This document shows, piece by piece, positions 56,896-64,000 of a stretch of DNA of 64,000 bases (the first letter of the stretch is position 1; each line of letters begins with the position of its first letter). The notes beneath the pieces were generated by a model. It had not been told where the DNA came from. It saw only the letters and a program-made list of their open reading frames with translations, and did no database searches. The position numbers and the translations under genes were made by a program. The DNA comes from Prillingera fragicola. Taxonomy: Eukaryota > Basidiomycota > Tremellomycetes > Trichosporonales > Trichosporonaceae. Where the stretch lies: positions 1,178,001-1,242,000 of the forward strand of contig BEDY01000002.1 in NCBI GenBank assembly GCA_002335605.1. Reading direction: 5' to 3'.

Positions 56896-59559
56896 CGCTG
56901 GGCATGCGAGGAAGAAGGAAACGCCACGAAACACAATGTATCGACAGCGAGCTACCAGTAAGACCATGGCCTGCGGGCCGGTCATTCTCATGACCGACGA
57001 CGACTTGTGCATACGCTACGCAGTGTGCGAGCGATGCCTGTATTCTAAGATATTTTAATAATGTATTACTTTGCTGCCATTAGTGATGAACCCCGCAGTA
57101 GGCTCACACTGACACATATGCTCACTGTGCCGTAACTGCCATCCTCATGCACTCTTACGACCACATGACCACACGCCTCCCCTCAAGTGCACAGTGCATC
57201 ATGTTCTGGGAACTGCCGTGACTGTGCGAGAACGCAGGCAAGTCACGGGGCTACCTCGCCCAAGAAACTGCAGCGCCACACGCAGCGCCGTGATCGTGAG
57301 CACGACCCCACCGGCCCCACACATGGTGCAAAGCTGGTGCCGTTAGAGGCAAGGACATGCACACGCGCTTCCCGTGACTGTGAGCTGTGAGCTGTACAGC
57401 AAGCGCCACATACATCCCACCGAGCCACACCCTCGCTCCGCTGTACCCTCTCACGCCCAATTTCGCAGAGACAAGACCGACTCACGGCCGGTTGTGCCGG
57501 GCACGTCAAGGGCAGGAACAGAGTTGGTTGGGCTTGTCCCGAGTCACTCGGCTCTTCGAAGCGTTCCGAGCGTTAGCGGATGAGACTTCACTGATCAGAG
57601 TGCTCGAGACAAAGCTGGCCAACTGTCTGCTGGGCCGGGTATAAGACCGGCCTGACCGGATCACTGTACCACTGCACAAATTGTTTGGATCTCTGCTAAG
57701 CGTGCGACGTTTCAGGCGACTTTCCGGGCTCACCCGCTCGATCCTGCTGCCGGTCTGTCCCGGCACGGCTCCTGTTATGGTCTGCTGAACTGGCACGGGG
57801 CGGCTGTAACTGCCCAACCCGAGGATTGAGCAAAGGCGATTGCTGCCGACACTGTTACTGTCGACAATAGCGTCGTTCTGCTCGCGCTCTGACCACTGGC
57901 AAACAAAACTTTGAGCTTGACAGAGGTTGAAACGTGCATCCAGCTTCTAGCTTCTGGAACGGTGCCCACTGCTGTTGCTGCCACTCTGTACCTGTAAAGC
58001 CGAGGTGCGGGGCGTTGCGTGCAGCGATTGATTCCAGATACCAGAACCGTTGCCTCGATCGAGATGAGACAGTGCCGTGCCACTCGGCCGGTGAGGATGT
58101 CGCTGTCAGTGGTGGCGTGCAAGTCTGAATAGACGTGGAACGCGTAGCCAGACGACTCCCTTAGATTCAAGGTGTGCTTGGCATGTTGAAACCTTAGAGC
58201 TGTCAACTCAATTACCTGGGTTAGTTGTTGCGTCTCTCGTCTCTCACTTGTTGCGTCGTCTCACGCCACGACCACCTCCAAGCCTGCGGATGACGCAAGC
58301 ATGACGGACGAGCATTCCTCGGCAGCAACAGGAGCAAACATGACTGGGCCCGACCCAGAGTACCAGCGTACTGCTTTGACCCTAATGTCGTCGATTCCCT
58401 GTTGAACAACCCTGCCGCTTCCGTCTCATGTTGGCTCGACGTATTCGTGCCTCCTATGCTGTGTATCTGCGTCGTTGGTCTTGCTGAGCCTCTAGCTCTG
58501 TTTGCTATTTTCTGTAGTGACGAGCACCTCCATCTTAGTGTGGACCTGGGAATGGCGACATGATCTGCCATCGGCCGGTCAGTCCTGCTGCTGCTGCTGC
58601 TGCTGCTGCAGCTTCATGTTCTTTGGTGGCGTTGATCTCTAAGCTTTATTTTACCCTGCCAGGTGTTGCTGCCCCTTTCTACTCCCTGCCAGATTCCCAA
58701 CAAACAGGCACCGAGACCGTCTGCAATGTCCAACGCACGCGCACGATCCAATGCATGTCCGATCCCTCCGAGAGCCGCGCGACGGCGTAGCTCTTGTCCA
58801 GGCCGGGGCACATGCCCAACTGGCAGTACCCGCACAGCGGCCGCATCTGGGTCGCTCCGTTCGTTATCGGGTACTTTACCGCCTGCTGGCTTGGCTGGCT
58901 GGGCGATTGCCACTTTGTCACTAGAATTCCTGCAGATTCCCATGCCCTTTTTCCCACACTTTGCATCTAGCGTGTGTCTCCGATAGCAGCAGCCCAGGCC
59001 ACATGCCCTCGGCCCAGCAAAGTGCCGCAGCCGACGGGTGCAGCGCCACCGTGCCGCTCCGTGGCCTCTCCCGCGCAACCACCCCTTCTTTCAACGTGCA
59101 AGACTCTGCAACCCACAGACCTGCGAGCTGGCGGACCCGATAGCTTCTCACACCCACAGCAAACCATACCGGCCGTACCTGCAAGGCCCCAGGGGGTGCG
59201 AGGTGCGGGGGCTGTGACGTTTGACACACCTTTTGCTGCGAGGTGAAAACCCAGGTGGGACAATCGCGGCCGTTTTGTGTCATCATGCTACGCTAGTTAT
59301 CGCGCAACCAGAGCACAACATTGCACACTGTTCCCCCGATACGTTATCTATACATAGAGACCTCCCCCGCGCCGCAGTTGATCTTTCAGCATTGTTTCTT
59401 TCTCTCTCCACAGCATTTTATCACTCCACTCCTGTTTCATCCCCCGACCTCACTAGCACCCACCTGCTCTCCACGCATATCGCCTTCGCACCGCTCATAA
59501 AGAAGGACACCTCACCCAGACCACCCACATCCTCACTCCCCACCCACCCGTCGCCCAGC
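56896..59559. other. 2.7-kb gene-poor region
   Basis: The largest gap in the window. No protein family, tRNA or transposon is recognisable. It contains a (CTG)8 tract at 58585-58608 and a CT-rich leader from about 59340 ahead of the Cys-rich gene. Many small frames exist on both strands, as expected in GC-rich DNA. An unannotated non-coding RNA cannot be excluded. Confidence 0.5.
58585..58608. repeat. (CTG)8 microsatellite
   Basis: Eight perfect CTG triplets in the gap between the lipase-like and Cys-rich genes. Not inside any gene I can support. Confidence 0.85.
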
Positions 59560-59991
59560 ATGTCGATGGGTTTCTTCCCCTTTAGCTTTAGCACGCAGCC
59601 CAAGTCGGTCTCGCCAGTGGAGGCGACGGAGGACCCCACATCTGCGCACTCGTCGGCAGCCTCCTCCCCGGCATCATCCACCCTCTCCACTCCCAGGTCG
59701 TCGCCCCTCCACTCCCCCGAGCTTCCTCACTGTGCGTCAACCTTTGAGCCTCCAAGCCTCCCCATGCAAAAGGCAGCCTCCGAGCCAGCCGTCCACGTCA
59801 AGCAGCGCAAGAACAGTACCGGCGAGTACTACACCCGCGACTGCCCCGGTGATGAAAACGGGATCAACGCTACGGGTGAGTTTGCACGCTGTGATGCATA
59901 TGATACTGACGCGAGTGCAGCATATTGTATTCCCAATGGACCGCTGGGCGGCGAGCACACCAAATGCTGGTACTGCTGCGACGGGTGGTAA
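59560..59991 (+). CDS. Small protein with Cys-rich tail, unknown
   Basis: I do not recognise this protein. Exons 59560-59875 and 59921-59991 give 128 aa. The first two thirds are Ser/Pro-rich low complexity (MSMGFFPFSFSTQPKSVSPV, then SSAASSPASSTLSTPRSSPL). The last 50 residues look folded: QRKNSTGEYYTRDCPGDENG, then after the intron AYCIPNGPLGGEHTKCWYCC and DGW. The 45-nt intron is stop-free and in frame; retaining it would add 15 residues. Its CTGAC branch motif and GTGAGT donor support splicing. No signal peptide or membrane segment. The Cys/Gly end hints at metal binding or disulfides, but nothing more can be said. Confidence 0.62.
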   Translation: MSMGFFPFSFSTQPKSVSPVEATEDPTSAHSSAASSPASSTLSTPRSSPLHSPELPHCASTFEPPSLPMQKAASEPAVHVKQRKNSTGEYYTRDCPGDENGINATGEFARCDAYDTDASAAYCIPNGPLGGEHTKCWYCCDGW

Positions 59992-60377
59992 CTGTGTTTG
60001 CGTGTGTGTTTGTGTGGCATAGAGCATTGTATAGAGAGAGGAGGAGTGTAACGACCTCGCTGTATCCAGAGATGATATGATTGTGTCTGTCTAGCCCGTC
60101 ACGCTCTTCTAGCTAGCCGCTATCTTGCTGCTCCTGGTCCTGCTGCTACTCAATGCTGCTGCATGCTGCCTCATCAGTGCTAACCTGTCCCGCCATTTCC
60201 CATGTTTGTCCAAGGCTCAGGCCCGCTCCCACCCAGTGGACCACCTCCACCTTTATTTGATTCCGCTAAATAGCCACGTGAGCAATATACAACCGTGCCT
60301 GGCGATAATATCTTTTCGTGGCCACCCAATCTACTGTCAAATCTCTGTCCACTTCATACTGACTGCAACGACTCGAC
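59992..60377. other. Intergenic, SPB4 promoter and leader
   Basis: No gene is supported. It includes CTG/CTA-rich sequence near 60125-60170 and an AT-richer stretch near 60260-60320 before the SPB4 start. Likely the 3' UTR of the Cys-rich gene plus the SPB4 promoter. Confidence 0.5.
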
Positions 60378-62687
60378 ATGCCTCGTCCAGCATCTCGCGC
60401 ACCAGCCTTTGGCAGCACATGGGCTGCCTTGGATCCACCTCTTACTCCATGGATCGCAGACGTCATTGCTACCCAGGGGTTTGAGCGCATGACACCCGTT
60501 CAGGCTGGAACCATTCCCAGGGCTATCAAAAACCAGGACTGTGTCGTCGAGGTATGTCCACCGAGTTGTGCTACTGCGGTGCGCTGACAGTGTAGGCTGT
60601 CACCGGCTCTGGAAAGACGCTGGCCTTTGTCGTGCCCGTGCTCGAGCGTATCGTCCGCAGCGAGCACAGGTATAAAAAGGGCGAAGTCGCCGCGGTCGTA
60701 ATCGCGCCTACAAGGTGAGCACTGGCTGCGGTTCCGCTAACAGTTTAGGGAGCTTGCAAGCCAGATCAACGACGTGTTTACAATGTTCCTCGCTACTCTC
60801 ATTCCTCCTACTCCCTCACCCGTCGACGGCGAGGAGCCTCCCCCTCCCCCTCCTGCCGAGTACCCCTTGCCCACTCTCATTACGTCTGGCACGCCTGCGC
60901 CGTACGACACGTTCTTTACCAACGCTTCCAACATTATCGTTGGCACACCAGGACGTCTGGCGTCATTCCTGCTCGGTCCTCGCGGACTTTCAGCCGTCCG
61001 CGTGTCCAACCTGGATGTCCTTGTGCTCGACGAAGCCGACAGGCTGCTCTCGGCACCGGACCATCGCCGCGACGTCGAGCGCATCATGCGTCACCTTCCC
61101 AAGCAGCGCCGGACGCACTTGTTCTCTGCCACTATGACCGACGCGGTCGAGGACATGGTGGGTCTTGGCCTGCGCAACCCCGTCCGCATCGTGGTCAATC
61201 TCAAGGACAAGCGCGCCGCCAACGCCGGCGACAATGATGCACCTCAGGAGCGTCGTGTGCCCATGGGTCTGCAGAACACATACCGAGTGTGCAACCTGGC
61301 CGACAAGACTTTGCAACTCATCCGAACCCTGCAGGCAGAAAGCATGACGCAAGAGGCAGCAAAGTTTATCGTCTACTTTTCGACCGGAGCCGCCGTCGAC
61401 TACTTTTACCGCATCCTCGCACGCCTCCCAGAGCTCTCTCACTTTACGTTTACGTCGCTGCACGGCGACTTGCCTCCCAAGGTGCGCGAGACTGCGCTGA
61501 TCTCGTTTACGTCGCACTCTTCGTCGCACCTCGCCCCCGGCGTGCTTCTCTGCACCGACTTGGCAGCCCGTGGCGTCGACTTTCCGGACATTGACGCTGT
61601 GGTGCAGTACGACCCCCCGACGGACCCCAAGACGTTTTCCCACCGCGTCGGCCGCACGGCCCGTGCTGGTCGTTCCGGTCGCGCGGTTTGTCTTCTCTCT
61701 CGCGGCCGCGAGGAAGCCTATGTCAATTTCCTCAACGTGCGCAAGATTCCTCTCGCGGCGGCACCCTACCTCGGCCCTGGGATCGACGGCGCCGCGCCAG
61801 CGCCGGCCGACGATCCGCCCATCCCCATTGATCCGGCCAGCGAGGAGCTGTGCGAGACAATCCGCTCCATTGTCCTGACCGACCGTGATCTCGCCGACCG
61901 CGGCGCGCGCGCAATGGTCAGCGCAGTCAAGGCGTACACCAAGCACGAGGCAGGCTTCATTTTTCGCCTGTCTGCCATCGACTATGCCGCGCTTGGCACG
62001 GCGTTTGGGCTACTGCGTCTCCCGGTCATGCCCGAGGTGCGCGAGTGGCGCAAGCGGTGTGAGCGTACGGAAAAGAAACGCGCCGCTGCCGCCGAGGCCG
62101 CTGCTGCCGCTGAGGCCTCCGGCGAGCCCGTCGCACCCCCAGAGCCCGTCGAGGTCGATCCGACCAAGATGGTCAAAGGCGCCGACGCCGAGGACGAGTA
62201 CGTCCCTCCCGTTCCGTGGACCGATGCAGTCGTCGCATGGGACGAGTTTGCGTATGCCTCCAAGCAGCGCGAGGTGCTTCGCCAGGGGGTGCTTGCCGAG
62301 AAGCGCGCAAAGGAAGCCGCCAAGACGCCCGAGCAAAAGGCCGCCGAGGAGGCGGCTGCGTCCAAGAAGCGCAAGATCAAGGCCGAGATGGGCTCGGCTT
62401 GGAGTGTGCAAAAGGACAAGCGCGCGCGCAAGGACGGGCGGAGGGAGAAGCGGGATGTGAAAAAGCAAAAAGAGTGGGAGAAAAAGGTCGCCGCAGGCGA
62501 GGCAGAGGAGCACGACCGTCCCGAGGCTAGGGTGGGGCGCAAAAAGGTCGCCAAGCGCGAAAGCGACAGTGAGGGCGACGTCGAGATGGACGGCGAGTAC
62601 CGCGCGCTGAAAAAGGAAATGATGTCTGAAAAGGGGTCTCATAGGGAGCAAAAGGAGGCCGTTGGTATGTTTGATGGTCTAGACTAG
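60378..62687 (+). CDS. SPB4: DEAD-box ATPase Spb4 of 60S biogenesis
   Basis: Nucleolar RNA helicase (DDX55 family) acting on 27S pre-rRNA. Exons: 60378-60551, 60596-60714, 60749-62687; about 743 aa. Motifs: Q ([14 protein letters not shown]), I (AVTGSGKT), Ia (APTRELA across intron 2), Ib (TPGRLASF), II (VLDEADRLL), III ([10 protein letters not shown]), IV ([14 protein letters not shown]), V ([20 protein letters not shown]), VI ([13 protein letters not shown]). The Spb4-specific [11 protein letters not shown] and, after the core, [20 protein letters not shown] with [10 protein letters not shown] match the DUF4217 C-terminal extension. A Lys/Glu-rich coiled tail ends the protein. A Pro-rich insert follows Ia ([18 protein letters not shown]), longer than I would expect for the family. 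Confidence 0.95.
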
Positions 62688-62779
62688 ATACCCTGCATCG
62701 AAAACATCTGTATTCTGTACCAATAGCCCATGCACACATCTAGAGCATCTGCACCGTTTTGCACAACAAAGAATCTAAA

Positions 62780-64000
62780 CTAGGCCCACGGATTGTCCTC
62801 CGGCCGGCTCCACCGGTAGCTCGGCGCACGGAAGCTCGCGGCCCCAAACCCGCTCGACGCCTCGCGCGAGTGCCCGCGGTCAGTGTCGTCGCTGTCATCG
62901 TCGTCGTCTTTGTCACTCTCCTCGTCGTCCGAAAACGACCGACGCGGCGGGAAGGAAGACGCGATGGAACCCGAAGGGTCGCTGCTAGGGGCAATTCGGT
63001 CCTCCCGAGCTGGCACGGGAGAAGGCTCTGGCGGAGGAGTACGCATGCGCGGGGGAGGGGTCGTGTTGCGCACTCCCTTGGGATGGGCGACGGCATCCTG
63101 CTCCAGCGGCGCGGGATGGTTACCTGGGGTGCTCGGCGCAGTGTCCTTGCCTAGCAGCGTTGGGCTGCCGGGCTCGACCATGGGCGCCGGGCTGGGTGGC
63201 TCGACAAGACGCGGGGCGATGACATCGGTTTCCGGGGACGGAATGACCTCGTCCGGAATGATGAGGTCCACGGCGTCGGGACGGTCCACGGGCTCTACGC
63301 TTATCGGCGCAGCGGTCGGTGCAACGGGCGATGAAACCTCCTCGGGACTGCGGTCCGTAGGTGGGGACTCGCATGGGACTAGATCGACAGCATCGGGACG
63401 AGGGCCAGGAGAACGCTGCAGGCCAGGCGACCGCTGCTTGGGTGCCGCGAGACCTTGAGGCGGCAGAGTGAGATTTGGGGGCCTGTTGGACGGCGTCTTG
63501 GGTTCCTGGCCACGTGACAGCTGCTTGCTCGTCCATCGCAGCGAGGTTGCGTTTTCTTCAGACCGCCAAGCGCCTGGGTTCTCATTCTCGCCATCAAATG
63601 GAGCGTCATCAACCTCGGCGACGGTCGGGTCTCCAGGAGAGTTGACCCGGTCGGCCCACGCTCCGTACACGCCCATCTTGCCTTTACCCTTCGAGCTTTT
63701 GTTGCGCAGACTGCGTCGTCCGAAGCGGGACGGGGTCGACGGCCCTTCAGAGTCGGGCGACAATGGGGCGTCAGACTCTGTGCCACGGCGCGTTCGGCGA
63801 CCGGCGAGAATGCCGTCTTCCTCATCACGCTGCTTGCGGCGCTTTTGCTCGCGCGAAATGTCGACGTTGGGGAATCCAGAGTAGCCTACCCGACGGGCGC
63901 GCGCATACATGGCGTCCTCGGTCTCGCTAGTGGACGAAAACTCGAGGCTTGCAGCGTCGCTGAGCTCGGAGTCGCTCGACTCAAAGCCGCCCTCGCCATG
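62780..64000 (-). CDS. Low-complexity protein of unknown function, 5' end beyond the window
   Basis: I do not recognise this protein. An uninterrupted minus-strand frame runs from the right edge to a stop at 62780, at least 406 residues. The ATG at 63910 is inside the frame, and Ser/Glu-rich coding sequence (ESSDSELSDAASLEFSSTSE) continues to the edge, so the true start lies outside. The visible part has a conserved-looking patch, YARARRVGYSGFPNVDISRE, followed by a basic QKRRKQRDEE. After that come Pro/Ser/Glu-rich stretches with DAVDLVPCE and DAVDLIIPDEVIP pieces, and an acidic run before the end FRAPSYRWSRPEDNPWA. Mostly disordered by composition. Possibly a nuclear or cytoskeletal scaffold, but that is a guess. 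Confidence 0.65.
   Translation of the reverse strand, partial: HGEGGFESSDSELSDAASLEFSSTSETEDAMYARARRVGYSGFPNVDISREQKRRKQRDEEDGILAGRRTRRGTESDAPLSPDSEGPSTPSRFGRRSLRNKSSKGKGKMGVYGAWADRVNSPGDPTVAEVDDAPFDGENENPGAWRSEENATSLRWTSKQLSRGQEPKTPSNRPPNLTLPPQGLAAPKQRSPGLQRSPGPRPDAVDLVPCESPPTDRSPEEVSSPVAPTAAPISVEPVDRPDAVDLIIPDEVIPSPETDVIAPRLVEPPSPAPMVEPGSPTLLGKDTAPSTPGNHPAPLEQDAVAHPKGVRNTTPPPRMRTPPPEPSPVPAREDRIAPSSDPSGSIASSFPPRRSFSDDEESDKDDDDDSDDTDRGHSREASSGFGAASFRAPSYRWSRPEDNPWA

Noticed and set aside
56143..57012. 289-residue minus-strand open frame
   Set aside because: Antisense to the lipase-like gene, which has a signal peptide and family motifs on the plus strand.
60990..61946. 318-residue minus-strand open frame
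   Set aside because: Antisense to the helicase core of SPB4.
1..64000. Search for a metabolic gene cluster or mating-type region
   Set aside because: Neighbouring genes belong to unrelated housekeeping processes. No homeodomain pair, pheromone gene, polyketide or peptide synthase was seen.

Overview
The window is nuclear chromosomal DNA of a fungus, most likely a GC-rich basidiomycetous yeast of the Tremellomycetes. This rests on many very short introns (mostly 36-60 nt) with GTGAGT/GTAAGT donors and CTGAC/CTAAC branch-like motifs, intron-split housekeeping genes on both strands, pyrimidine-rich leaders, and fungus-specific proteins (group III hybrid histidine kinase, DASH subunit Dad4, fungal Pkc1, bZIP-DUF3425 factor). 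A placement in the Trichosporonales is a guess that I cannot prove from sequence alone. No tRNA, rRNA, CRISPR, prophage or intact transposon was seen.

I rebuilt 23 protein genes by splicing. Frames and phases close without gaps for 22; the last is cut by the right edge. Left to right they are: NIK1-type histidine kinase (+), PIG-P/GPI19 (-), PMS1 mismatch repair (+), PRP2-type DEAH helicase (-), PRP19 (+), an SH3 protein (-), aldose 1-epimerase (+), DAD4 (-), a WSS1/WLM metalloprotease (+), PKC1 (+), NOP9 (-), TIM22 (-), a SCT1/GPT2-type acyltransferase (+), BMS1 (+), COG5 (+), VPS23/TSG101 (-), a small membrane protein (+), ADA2 (+), EMC5 (-), a bZIP-DUF3425 factor (+), a secreted lipase-like protein (+), a small Cys-rich protein (+), SPB4 (+), and an unknown low-complexity protein running off the right edge (-).

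The genes do not form an operon or metabolic cluster, but some themes recur. PRP2 and PRP19, both spliceosome activation factors, are head to head over 334 bp. NOP9, BMS1 and SPB4 all serve ribosome assembly. NIK1 and PKC1 are stress and cell-wall signalling kinases. COG5, VPS23, EMC5, TIM22, GPI19 and SCT1 serve membranes and organelles. PMS1 and WSS1 serve genome repair.

The left 44 kb is gene-dense. From 45 to 60 kb large gene-poor gaps appear (2.5, 1.7 and 2.7 kb) around ADA2, the bZIP gene and the lipase-like gene.

The least explained material is: (1) an alternating A/B tandem array of about 96-bp units at 26.4-27.0 kb, whose core GAGAAACACAC recurs as a perfect inverted repeat at 34.4 kb and as looser relatives at 41.4-42.3 kb; (2) a 52-bp tandem array at 41.66-41.9 kb; (3) long poly-C tracts in two leaders; (4) a secreted lipase-fold protein whose nucleophile serine is glycine; (5) micro-exons, including a 6-nt exon that sets bZIP spacing. 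I found no convincing new multi-gene system.
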